Shown in pieces: positions 40,409 through 47,751 of a DNA stretch of 64,000 nt. Position numbers and translations under genes: made by a program. Numbering within the stretch: the first letter of the stretch is position 1; each line of letters begins with the position of its first letter. The DNA lies in assembly GCA_004321905.1 (NCBI GenBank), contig SCQF01000028.1, positions 1 through 64,000 on the forward strand. Reading direction: 5' to 3'. Source of the stretch: Verrucomicrobiota bacterium. GTDB lineage: Bacteria; Verrucomicrobiota; Kiritimatiellia; CAIQIC01. Below the pieces are notes generated by a model that was not told where the DNA came from, made no database searches, and worked only from the letters and a program-made list of their open reading frames with translations.

Positions 40409-41623
40409 TTATGCCTGTGGCGCAGCGGCGAGCTTTGCTTGCCACGCGGCGCACGCATCCTTGACGATCCGCGCGGCCTTGCGGACTTGTCCGGCGGTGA
40501 CGTTCAGCGGCGGCAGGAAACGCATGATGACGTTGTTGGTCGTCAACGCGATCAACCCGCGCTCACGCAGCAACACTTCCAAATCTTTGCAGGGCCGGTC
40601 GCAGACCATGCCGACCATCAAACCTTTACCACGCACGACCTGAATGAACTTATATTTCTTGGCGACCTTCTGCAGCAGGCCGATGAAAAGCTCACCCATC
40701 TGCTTCGCATTTTCGAGGCAGCCTTCGGCTGCCGTCGCTTCGAGCGTCGCCAACGCCGCCGCGCACGCCAGCGGCGTACCGCCGAAGGTGCTCGCGTGAT
40801 GACCCGGCTGGAACAGGTTCGCCAGCTTTGCGCCAGCGACCGCCGCGCCAATCGGATAACCATTGCCGAGCCCCTTCGCCAGCGAGAACGCGTCCGGCGC
40901 CACGCCGTAGTTTTGGAAACCAAACCACGCGCCGGTACGACCGATGCCGCACTGTACTTCGTCGCAGAGCAGCAACAGATTCTTCTCGTCGCAGAGTTTC
41001 CGCAGGCCCTGCATGAATTCCGGCGTCGCGGGCAGAATACCGCCCTCGCCTTGTACGGCCTCGGTCAAAATCGCCGCCGTCTTGTCGGTGATCGCCGCGC
41101 GTACGGATTCGAGGTTGTTGAACTCGGCATAGGCAAAGCCGGTCGGCAGCGGCTCGAAGCCCTTCTGCACCTTGTCCTGCCCTGTCGCTGTCAAGGTCGC
41201 CAGCGTCCGCCCGTGGAAGCTGTTCCGCATCGTGATCACCTCGTAGCGACCCGCATCGTGGCCCCAAAGCCGCGCGAGCTTGATGAGCGCTTCATTGGCC
41301 TCCGCGCCGGAGTTACAAAAGAAGACCTTGCCGCCTTCGAGACCCGCCAGTTGCACCAGCTTCTGCGCCAATTGCGGCTGGTTTTCGTTGTAGTAGAGAT
41401 TGGAAACGTGCACCAGCTTCGCCGCCTGCTGGCGGATTGCCTTCGTCACCGCCGGATGGCAGTGGCCCACGCCGCAGACCGCGATACCGGCGAGAAAATC
41501 GAGATATTCGCGCCCGTCCGCATCCCAGACGCGCGCACCCTTACCACGAACCAGCGGCATGCTCGGCGCGTAGGTGCTCATGACGAATTGCTTGTGCAAT
41601 CCAACGATATCGGTGTTGTTCAT
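40409..41623 (-). CDS. argD: Acetylornithine aminotransferase
   Basis: The 404-residue fold-type I PLP enzyme interconverts N-acetylglutamate semialdehyde and N-acetylornithine in arginine synthesis. It has VFFCNSGAEANEALIKLAR, SFHGRTLATLTATGQ and LLLCDEVQCGIGRTGAWF. The PLP lysine is in SLAKGLGNGYPIGA and is followed by HASTFGGTPLACAAA. Length and ends match ArgD. A succinylornithine or GABA aminotransferase role is possible but less likely. Confidence 0.92.
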   Translation of the reverse strand: MNNTDIVGLHKQFVMSTYAPSMPLVRGKGARVWDADGREYLDFLAGIAVCGVGHCHPAVTKAIRQQAAKLVHVSNLYYNENQPQLAQKLVQLAGLEGGKVFFCNSGAEANEALIKLARLWGHDAGRYEVITMRNSFHGRTLATLTATGQDKVQKGFEPLPTGFAYAEFNNLESVRAAITDKTAAILTEAVQGEGGILPATPEFMQGLRKLCDEKNLLLLCDEVQCGIGRTGAWFGFQNYGVAPDAFSLAKGLGNGYPIGAAVAGAKLANLFQPGHHASTFGGTPLACAAALATLEATAAEGCLENAKQMGELFIGLLQKVAKKYKFIQVVRGKGLMVGMVCDRPCKDLEVLLRERGLIALTTNNVIMRFLPPLNVTAGQVRKAARIVKDACAAWQAKLAAAPQA

Positions 41624-41649
41624 GGCGCGAAAGAAAACACGCCCCAGCC

Positions 41650-41936
41650 CGCGCTGTCAATTCCAATTCCCAACCATCGGCAAGGCTCTGAATTTTTGAC
41701 AGGCTGAACAGGATAAACCGGATGGAAAACAACAGGGTTCACAAGTCATCCCGTCAAGAATTCCAGAAGTGAGGCAGAGTTGTGGCTCTCGTAACAACCA
41801 AGCCCTCTGCTGTGGGCGGGACTTCCAGTCCCGTCCACAAGAATCCCAATACACCCACAACACCGCCCTTGACCGTCCCTTCGGTTTTTGCGACAAGGCG
41901 GTCGAAGGATGTTATCCCGACGCAAGAGAAGCAGTC
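41650..41936. repeat. Gene-free spacer with repeat fragments
   Basis: This 290-bp spacer between the divergent argD and phosphoesterase genes has an ACAGGAT-type half repeat (about 41693-41755), related to 21841-21887. It also has a hairpin GTGGGCGGGACT-TCC-AGTCCCGTCCAC (41812-41838, one mismatch). No gene or clear promoter is seen. Confidence 0.55.
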
Positions 41937-42722
41937 ATGCAACACATTGACTTCTTTCAAATATTGAAGCGATCCATCTTGATAGTTTTTCTGGTTATTG
42001 CGGGGGTTGTGCTCTTTACGTTTCTCTGCCTTGCCTATGCAAGATTTGTCGAACCAACTTGGCTTCGCGTTAAGCACATCACACTTTCAAATCATTCCAC
42101 AGCACGAATAATCCATATCTCGGACATCCACTTTGCCGGCGACACTCAATATCTTGAGCGGGTAGCACAGACAATCAACCGAGAGAAAGCGGATTTTGTA
42201 TGTTTCACTGGCGACTTGGTCGAGGATGTTGCCTTTCTGCAAGGCGCACTCCAATTCATCGCAAAAATCAACAAGCCAGTGTATGGGGTTCCCGGCAATC
42301 ACGACCAATGGGCCATACGCTCCTTTGACAAAGTCCGCAGTACCTTTCGTGCGACTGGCGGAGATTGGCTGGGCAACACGCCTGTTTCGGTTCGTTCGAA
42401 TTCCATTGCGTTGTTGACGCTGATCAGCCGCCAGCAACAAACACCTCCCGAATACAAACGGATTCTCTTGGAACATTACCCGAATGCCGTGGAGCAACTT
42501 CAAGGGGACCGTTTCGATGTCATTCTTGCAGGTCACACACATGGTGGGCAGGTTCGAATCCCCTTTGTCCACAGATTCGTGCTCCCGTTTGATTTAGACA
42601 CTTTTGACAAAGGTCTATTTCATACGCCATGCGGCCCTCTCTACGTGAACCCCGGCATTGGCACGTTTTACCTAAAACTGCGATTTTTATGCCGCCCCGA
42701 ACTCACGCTGATCGAGATATAG
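41937..42722 (+). CDS. Membrane-anchored calcineurin-like metallophosphoesterase
   Basis: The 261-residue protein has one N-terminal membrane helix (about residues 12-34). The complete metal-ligand set of the family follows: HISDIHFAG, FTGDLVED, GVPGNHDQWA, a histidine-containing LEHYPN, and AGHTHGGQ. It resembles YkuE/UDP-diacylglucosamine-hydrolase-like proteins that act near the membrane. Codon use is visibly AT-richer than in argD or deoA, which suggests recent transfer. The start is weakly supported (AGAGAAG upstream). Confidence 0.85.
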   Translation: MQHIDFFQILKRSILIVFLVIAGVVLFTFLCLAYARFVEPTWLRVKHITLSNHSTARIIHISDIHFAGDTQYLERVAQTINREKADFVCFTGDLVEDVAFLQGALQFIAKINKPVYGVPGNHDQWAIRSFDKVRSTFRATGGDWLGNTPVSVRSNSIALLTLISRQQQTPPEYKRILLEHYPNAVEQLQGDRFDVILAGHTHGGQVRIPFVHRFVLPFDLDTFDKGLFHTPCGPLYVNPGIGTFYLKLRFLCRPELTLIEI

Positions 42723-42739
42723 TTCGCGGTGTCGCGCGA

Positions 42740-42892
42740 TTGACACCCTCACCGGAGCAGCCTAGGCATGCCGACATGCTGCCCATCAAGAAGAAGCGGG
42801 AGGGGCAGGTTCTGGCACCGGGCTCGCACCGGCCGTTGGCCATCGGAAACAACTTGCCACCACGTCATGAAATATGTACAGTGTATGCATGA
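42740..42892 (+). pseudogene. Duplicated promoter and truncated 5' end of deoA
   Basis: TTGACA (42740), a 17-bp spacer and TAGGCA (42763), followed by ATG at 42776, copy the deoA promoter and start at 43479-43514. The encoded MLPIKKKREGQVL equals the deoA start MLPQWIIEKKREGQVL with three residues missing. Homology ends after about 85 bp. The fragment reads on as a 38-codon frame whose TGA overlaps the brnT ATG (42889-42892). The duplicate may therefore serve as promoter and leader peptide for the toxin operon. Confidence 0.75.
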
Positions 42893-43179
42893 ATGAGTTG
42901 CGGTTCGAGTGGGATGCGACAAAGAACCGAACCAACCGGCGTAAACATGCCGTGTCGTTCGAGGAAGCTCAAACCGTCTTCCTCGACGAAAACGCCCTGC
43001 GATTCTACGATCCGGATCATTCGGTGGACGAAGATCGCTTTTTGATGCTCGGCATCAGTTTTCGACTCCGCGTTTTGATCGTGTGTCACTGCCACCGCGC
43101 CAGCGACACCAGCATTCGCATCATTTCTGCGCGCAAGGCCGACAAACAAGAAGAGGCAACCTATTGGAAGGGACGGTGA
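42889..43179 (+). CDS. brnT: BrnT-family ribonuclease toxin (DUF497)
   Basis: The 96-residue protein carries the BrnT signature FEWDATKNRTNRRKHAVSFEEAQTVFLD at the start and ends with SIRIISARKADKQEEATYW. Family members are RelE-fold mRNA-cleaving toxins neutralised by BrnA. ATG 42889 overlaps the stop of the deoA-derived leader frame by 4 bp. brnA starts 4 bp after its stop. Toxin-first order is standard for brnTA. Confidence 0.9.
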   Translation: MNELRFEWDATKNRTNRRKHAVSFEEAQTVFLDENALRFYDPDHSVDEDRFLMLGISFRLRVLIVCHCHRASDTSIRIISARKADKQEEATYWKGR

Positions 43180-43183
43180 CAGC

Positions 43184-43402
43184 ATGAGAACACACTACGA
43201 TTTCGGAAAGCTGAAGAGCGAGCGGAACCCCTACATCAAGGCGCTAAAACAGCCGATCACGATGCGTTTGGACAAGGCCACCGTGGCCTATTTCAAAACC
43301 TTGGCCACCGAGCTCGGCATGCCATATCAGAATCTCATCAACCTCTATCTGCGCGATTGCTCCTTAAACCGCAAGAAACTCGAACTGAAGTGGGCCTCCT
43401 AA
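43184..43402 (+). CDS. brnA: BrnA-family antitoxin
   Basis: The 72-residue protein has a ribbon-helix-helix-type core: QPITMRLDKATVAYFKTLATELGMPYQNLINLYLRDC read in two parts, residues 23-59. The tail is basic (NRKKLELKW). It should bind BrnT and repress the shared promoter. It completes a type II toxin-antitoxin pair with the preceding gene. Confidence 0.88.
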   Translation: MRTHYDFGKLKSERNPYIKALKQPITMRLDKATVAYFKTLATELGMPYQNLINLYLRDCSLNRKKLELKWAS

Positions 43403-43478
43403 GCGGGCCAAACCAAATCTTGCACCATACCCCGCACGCCCTGCGGGCACGCAGGGGGTTTAGCGCTCCGCCACACGA

Positions 43479-43507
43479 TTGACACCCTCCCCAGATCGGC
43501 CTAAGCT
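43479..43507 (+). promoter_or_regulatory. deoA promoter, predicted leaderless transcript
   Basis: TTGACA (43479-43484), exactly 17 bp, TAAGCT (43502-43507), then ATG only 6 bp later at 43514. There is no Shine-Dalgarno sequence. Transcription should begin at the start codon. Confidence 0.65.
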
Positions 43508-43513
43508 ATCAAC

Positions 43514-44815
43514 ATGCTGCCACAGTGGATTATCGAGAAGAAGCGGGAGGGACAGGTTCTGACTGCGGACGAAATCCGCGAATTCATCGCCGGCTTCACC
43601 GCCGGCACCATCCCCGACTACCAAATGTCCGCACTGGCAATGGCGATTTTCTTCCGCGGGATGACGCCAGACGAGACCGCCGCGCTGACCGATGCGATGA
43701 TGCGCTCCGGCGACCTCGTAGATACCTCCGCCATCGCCGCGCCGAAAATGGATAAGCACTCCACCGGCGGCATCGGCGACAAGGTTTCGCTGGTGTTCGC
43801 GCCGCTGGTCGCCTGTTGCGGCGTCGCGGTGCCAATGATCTCCGGGCGTGGCCTCGGCATCACCGGCGGCACGCTCGATAAACTCGAAGCCATCCCCGGC
43901 TATCGCACCGATCTGGCGATCAACGAATTTTTGGACGTGGTTGCGCGGTGCGGCTGCTCGATCATCGGCCAGACGGAGCGGCTCGCGCCAGCGGACAAAA
44001 AACTTTACGCGCTCCGCGATGTCACCGGCACCGTGCCCTCGATCCCGTTGATCACCGCCAGCATCATGTCCAAGAAATTGGCGGAGGGCGTGGATGGCCT
44101 CGTGCTGGATGTGAAGTGCGGACGCGGCGCGTTCATGAAAACGCTGGAGACCGCCCGCGAGCTGGCGCAAAGTTTGGTACGCGTCGGCCGGGCGATGGGC
44201 AAGCAGATGACCGCGCTGATTACCGGCATGGATCAGCCGCTCGGCTGCGCCGCCGGCAATGCGCTGGAAATCGTCGAGACCTGCGAGGCCTTGCGTGGAC
44301 GCGGCCCGGTGGACTTGATGGAGATCACGCTGGCGCTGGCGGAGCGCATGCTGCTGCTGGCCGGCGTGGCACAGAGCACCACGGAGGCCGGCGCGATGCT
44401 CGCCAAGCAGATCGAGAGCGGTACGGCGTGGGAAACATTCTTGGAGATGGTCCGGCTGCACGGTGGCAACGTCGCCGCGCTGGAAGACACCTCGCGCCTG
44501 CCGCGCGCCAAAATTCAGGAACCGTTTCCCGCCCCACAAACCGGCTATGTGGCGCAAGCCGACGCGGAGTTGATCGGCAAGGCGTGTATCGTACTCGGCG
44601 CAGGCCGGACGAAAACGACCGACGCGGTGGATCACGCGGTTGGCGTCAGCCAGATCGCGAAAATCGGCGCACGCGTCGAGCGCGGGCAGCCGCTGGCCGT
44701 ACTGCACGCGAACGATCCAGCGCGACTTTCCGAAGCTCGGAAACTGATTGCCCAAACTTTCCAATGCTCGGAAAAACCGGTGGCCACGCCACCGCTGATT
44801 TTAGAAGAAATATGA
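43514..44815 (+). CDS. deoA: Pyrimidine-nucleoside (thymidine) phosphorylase
   Basis: The 433-residue enzyme cleaves thymidine/uridine with phosphate. N-terminal helices read EKKREGQVLTADEIREFI. The phosphate loop is KMDKHSTGGIGDKVSLVFAP and the substrate segment SGRGLGITGGTLDKLEAIPG. GLVLDVKCGRGAFMKT is the conserved lysine/arginine region, and the C-terminal domain ends PPLILEEI. It is the first gene of a salvage operon with PNP, cdd and trmL. A degenerate palindrome pair is embedded near its 3' end. Confidence 0.95.
   Translation: MLPQWIIEKKREGQVLTADEIREFIAGFTAGTIPDYQMSALAMAIFFRGMTPDETAALTDAMMRSGDLVDTSAIAAPKMDKHSTGGIGDKVSLVFAPLVACCGVAVPMISGRGLGITGGTLDKLEAIPGYRTDLAINEFLDVVARCGCSIIGQTERLAPADKKLYALRDVTGTVPSIPLITASIMSKKLAEGVDGLVLDVKCGRGAFMKTLETARELAQSLVRVGRAMGKQMTALITGMDQPLGCAAGNALEIVETCEALRGRGPVDLMEITLALAERMLLLAGVAQSTTEAGAMLAKQIESGTAWETFLEMVRLHGGNVAALEDTSRLPRAKIQEPFPAPQTGYVAQADAELIGKACIVLGAGRTKTTDAVDHAVGVSQIAKIGARVERGQPLAVLHANDPARLSEARKLIAQTFQCSEKPVATPPLILEEI
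44726..44775. repeat. Degenerate palindrome pair inside deoA (31-bp spacing)
   Basis: CTTTCCGA-AGC-TCGGAAAC (44726-44744) and CTTTCCAA-TGC-TCGGAAAA (44757-44775) share the variant arm TCGGAAA. They are translated in the C-terminal domain of DeoA. Confidence 0.65.
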
Positions 44816-44819
44816 AACC

Positions 44820-44931
44820 TGAAATGGGAAAACTGAAAAGGGTTAGCAGATAGCTGTTAGCTGGTTTCTGCGTCTTGGCGTCTTGGCATGGAAAATCCGC
44901 GAGAATCTGGGTTAATCTGCGTCAAAATTTT
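44820..44931. repeat. Spacer with CGTCTTGG / AATCTGCGTC repeat fragments
   Basis: GCGTCTTGG occurs twice in tandem (44870-44887), and GTTAATCTGCGTCAAAATTTT follows, related to the 22599 and 46682 dyads. The repeat runs up to the PNP start codon, leaving no Shine-Dalgarno sequence. Confidence 0.5.
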
Positions 44932-45783
44932 ATGGATAAACATCAACTGCAAAAGGCGGCAGACTTTGTTCGCCAGCATTGGCCGGCGGCGCGCCCACGC
45001 GTCGGCTTGGTGCTCGGTTCCGGTTGGGACGCCGCCGGCGATTTCTTGCACTGCCGCGCCACGCTGACCTATGCCGATATCCCCGGCCTCGGCTCCTCCA
45101 CCGTCACTGGCCATAGCGGCCTGCTCCATTGGTGCGATGCTTTCGGCGTCGAGACGTTCATGTTCCAAGGCCGTCGGCATTACTACGAAGGCGCGGGCTG
45201 GACGCCGTTGGCCACGCCGGTTTATCTGCTGAAACAGTTCAGCGCGCAGGCGCTGGTGCTTACCAACGCCGCCGGCGGCATTCGCGCCGACTTGCAGGGT
45301 GGCGACTTGATGGTGCTGAACGACCATCTCAATCTGATGGACGGCCATCCGCTGATCGGACCGCACGATTTTTTTTGGGGACCGCGCTTCCCGGATCTAT
45401 CGCGCGTCTATTGTCCAAGCCTTGGAAAACGGTTAAAGCGGATTTTCCAAACCTTGGAAATTCCGTTCCGCGAAGGCGTCTATGCGGCGATGACTGGCCC
45501 GACGTACGAGACGCCGGCAGAGGTGCGGATGTTGCGCACGCTTGGCGCGGATGCCGTGGGCATGTCCACCGTGCCGGAGGCAATCCTCGCGCACGCCGCC
45601 GGACTGCGCGTCGCGGCGCTTTCATGCATCGCCAATCCCGCAGCGGGCCTACAAGCGAAGGAGATCACTCACGAGGACGTGATCCAGACCTCACGTGAAA
45701 TTTTGCCGCGCTTGCGCGGCGTCCTGGAACAACTATGGAAGGAGCTACCCGATGAACTCGGCACAACGAACCCGACTGCTTGA
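44932..45783 (+). CDS. Purine-nucleoside phosphorylase (PNP-I, inosine/guanosine type)
   Basis: The 283-residue trimeric-type PNP has VGLVLGSGWDAAGDF (phosphate loop), FQGRRHYYEGAGW, LTNAAGGIRADLQGGDLMVLNDHLNLM and AMTGPTYETPAEVRMLRTLGADAVGMSTVPE. It phosphorolyses inosine and guanosine. A perfect 32-bp phased palindrome pair is translated inside it (CPSLGKRLKRIFQTLEIPF) without changing the usual spacing between the DLS motif and the GVY motif. cdd starts 32 bp before its stop. Confidence 0.94.
   Translation: MDKHQLQKAADFVRQHWPAARPRVGLVLGSGWDAAGDFLHCRATLTYADIPGLGSSTVTGHSGLLHWCDAFGVETFMFQGRRHYYEGAGWTPLATPVYLLKQFSAQALVLTNAAGGIRADLQGGDLMVLNDHLNLMDGHPLIGPHDFFWGPRFPDLSRVYCPSLGKRLKRIFQTLEIPFREGVYAAMTGPTYETPAEVRMLRTLGADAVGMSTVPEAILAHAAGLRVAALSCIANPAAGLQAKEITHEDVIQTSREILPRLRGVLEQLWKELPDELGTTNPTA
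45411..45461. repeat. Phased palindrome pair inside the PNP gene (32-bp spacing)
   Basis: TTGTCCAA-GCC-TTGGAAAA (45411-45429) and TTTTCCAA-ACC-TTGGAAAT-like copy (45443-45461). Because 32 is not a multiple of 3, the two copies are read in different frames (PSLGK and FQTLE). Confidence 0.9.
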
Positions 45784-46159
45784 CGCGGCGGAGCGTGCAC
45801 TACGCAACGCCCACGCCCCCTATTCACACTACCGCGTCGGTGCGGCCGTGTTAACCGACGGCGGGAAGATTTTCTCCGGCTGCAACGTCGAGAACGCATC
45901 CTATGGCCTGACGAATTGCGCGGAACGCGTCGCGGTCGGCGCGGCAGTTGCCGCCGGCGCGAAACACGTCAAAGCCGTGGCCGTGGTCGCCGATGGTCCC
46001 GCCGCCCCCCACCCTTGCGGCGCATGCCGGCAAGTGCTGGCAGAATTTGCCAAGGACGATACGCCGGTGCTGGTCGCCATTCGCGGCCATTTGCGCAACG
46101 CGGAAGTCCTCACGCTCGGCGCGCTGTTGCCCCACGCTTTCCGTCTGCACAAATCATGA
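45752..46159 (+). CDS. cdd: Cytidine deaminase
   Basis: The 135-residue zinc enzyme converts (deoxy)cytidine to (deoxy)uridine. It has APYSHYRVGAAVLTDGG, the catalytic TNCAERVAVGAAV (Cys-Ala-Glu) and the zinc pair PCGACRQVLAEF. It is the homotetrameric short type with three cysteine ligands. ATG 45752 has GGAG upstream within the end of the PNP gene, giving a 32-bp overlap. Its stop overlaps the trmL start (ATGA). Confidence 0.95.
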   Translation: MNSAQRTRLLDAAERALRNAHAPYSHYRVGAAVLTDGGKIFSGCNVENASYGLTNCAERVAVGAAVAAGAKHVKAVAVVADGPAAPHPCGACRQVLAEFAKDDTPVLVAIRGHLRNAEVLTLGALLPHAFRLHKS

Positions 46160-46668
46160 AACATCCGCATCTGCGTCGGCACGATCTCTCGTTCTGCTGG
46201 CCTGATCCGCCATTTTCCGTGGCGCTGGTACGCCCGGAAATTCCGCCGAACACCGGCAACATCGCCCGACTGTGCGCGGCCACCGATACACCGTTGCACC
46301 TCGTTGGCCCGATGGGTTTTCGGCTTTCCGATAAAAGTCTGAAACGCGCCGGACTGGACTATTGGGATGCGGTGGAGATGCACGCCCACGGCGACTGGGA
46401 TGACTTCCGCCAAGCGCTGCCGCTCCCGCCGGAGCGCGTGCATCTGTTCAGCACGGCAGGCACGCGCAACTTGTATGAAGTTGAATTCCACCCCGGCGAC
46501 CTGTTGATTTTCGGTGGCGAAAGCATCGGCCTACCCGATCCCATTTTGCGCGAATTTCCAGATCGCATGGTGGGCATTCCGATGCGCGACGGTGATGTGC
46601 GCTCCTTGAATCTTGCCACCTCGGTCGGCATCGCGCTCTACGAGGCGCTGCGGCAGCAGCAGCGTTAA
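46156..46668 (+). CDS. trmL: tRNA (cytidine/uridine-34-2'-O)-methyltransferase
   Basis: The 170-residue SPOUT methyltransferase has FSVALVRPEIPPNTGNIARLCAATD near the start. LIFGGESIGLPD and the knot IPMRDGDVRSLNLATSVGIALYEALRQ are the SAM-binding trefoil motifs of TrmL. It methylates the wobble ribose of tRNA-Leu. It is translationally coupled to cdd by a 4-bp overlap and is the last gene of the salvage operon. Confidence 0.94.
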   Translation: MKHPHLRRHDLSFCWPDPPFSVALVRPEIPPNTGNIARLCAATDTPLHLVGPMGFRLSDKSLKRAGLDYWDAVEMHAHGDWDDFRQALPLPPERVHLFSTAGTRNLYEVEFHPGDLLIFGGESIGLPDPILREFPDRMVGIPMRDGDVRSLNLATSVGIALYEALRQQQR

Positions 46669-46681
46669 ACGGACTTTTTTT

Positions 46682-46742
46682 GACGCAGATGAACGCAGAT
46701 TTTCACAGATCGGAATCCAAACAATCTGCGTCCATCTGCGTC
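46682..46742. repeat. GACGCAGAT dyad repeat
   Basis: GACGCAGAT and ACGCAGATT on the left face AATCTGCGT and ATCTGCGTC on the right, forming a long stem with a loop of about 20 bases. It lies between the convergent trmL and rsfS genes and could end transcription from both sides. Confidence 0.65.
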
Positions 46743-46749
46743 GAAATTA

Positions 46750-47094
46750 TCAATTAATGCGCGGAGCGTCGCTCCAGAGTTCTTCGAGGGCGTAGTATTC
46801 GCGGGTGTGCGGCAGGAAGAGATGCACGACGACGCTGAGGTAGTCCACGACCAGCCAACCGCTGTCGGGATTACCCGCACGGCGTTTGCGCTCGCCGACG
46901 AGCGGCCCCAACACATGGTTCATTTCCTCCCCCAACGCTTTGAGGTGCGGGGCGCTGTTGCCGGTGGCGATCAGATAATAGTCGGTGACGGACGAAAGTT
47001 CGCGCACGTCCAGCAGGATGGGGTTCACGCCTTTTTTGTCGAGCAGGGCCTTGCGCGCCAGTTGTGCCAATGCCAACGATTCGATTTTATTCAT
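46750..47094 (-). CDS. rsfS: Ribosomal silencing factor RsfS
   Basis: The 114-residue protein binds uL14 and blocks subunit joining in starved cells. It shows LLDVRELSSVTDYYLIATGNSAPHLKALGEEM, GWLVVDYLSVVVHLFLPHTREYYALEELW in order, the complete family pattern. ATG 47094 overlaps the nadD stop by 4 bp, the common nadD-rsfS arrangement. Confidence 0.95.
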   Translation of the reverse strand: MNKIESLALAQLARKALLDKKGVNPILLDVRELSSVTDYYLIATGNSAPHLKALGEEMNHVLGPLVGERKRRAGNPDSGWLVVDYLSVVVHLFLPHTREYYALEELWSDAPRIN

Positions 47095-47705
47095 GCCTGA
47101 TAGAGTCCTTGGGCGGCAATGTAGCCTGCCACGGCGTCGGGTACAAGATAACGAATGCTGCAACCAGCGGCCACGCGGCGACGAATGTCCGTCGAGGAGA
47201 TGTCGGCAGCATGGCCGGGGAACAAATTTTTCAGCAACCGCGCCGGCCACGGCGGGGGCAGATTCAACCGCTCCTCCGCGAGATGCTCCACCGGAAAACC
47301 CGGGCGCAGCATGGTGACAAATTCGCAGAGCTCGAGTAACTCGCTAATCTCGCGCCACTGGTGCAACTCCAGTAAAGAATCCGTACCGATCATGAAATAA
47401 AAGCGCGTATCGGGATGCGTTTCCCGCAATGTCTTGAGCGTCTCGATGGTGAACGATGGCCCGCTGCGCTCTAACTCGATGGTACTGATCTCAAAACGAG
47501 GATTGTCGGCCACTGCCGCACGAAGCATCGCCAACCGATGCTTGGCAGCGGCCAAGCTATTCGGTGCTTTGTGCGGCGGTTGGGCGCACGGAATGAAAAG
47601 CACCCGATTCAAACCGAAATGCTCCAGCGCATCCTGCGCCAGAATCAAATGACCCTGATGCACCGGATTGAACGTACCGCCCAAGATGCCGAGCTTTTGC
47701 GTCAT
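47091..47705 (-). CDS. nadD: Nicotinate-nucleotide adenylyltransferase
   Basis: The 204-residue nucleotidyltransferase forms deamido-NAD+ from nicotinate mononucleotide and ATP. It has LGILGGTFNPVHQGHLILAQDA (HxGH motif), FIPCAQPPHK, FMIGTDSLLELHQWREI and the C-terminal ISSTDIRRRVAAG. It supplies the substrate of NadE encoded at 27570. ATG 47705 is chosen because the catalytic strand begins right after it. Confidence 0.95.
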   Translation of the reverse strand: MTQKLGILGGTFNPVHQGHLILAQDALEHFGLNRVLFIPCAQPPHKAPNSLAAAKHRLAMLRAAVADNPRFEISTIELERSGPSFTIETLKTLRETHPDTRFYFMIGTDSLLELHQWREISELLELCEFVTMLRPGFPVEHLAEERLNLPPPWPARLLKNLFPGHAADISSTDIRRRVAAGCSIRYLVPDAVAGYIAAQGLYQA

Positions 47706-47751
47706 GCCCAGATGATAGCCACCACACACGCGCCGTCCATTGTTTTCGGCA

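Noticed and set aside
42629-42892. 87-codon frame continuing from the end of the phosphoesterase gene
   Set aside because: Only its last 38 codons (from 42776) correspond to the duplicated deoA start; the earlier part overlaps the phosphoesterase gene in another frame.
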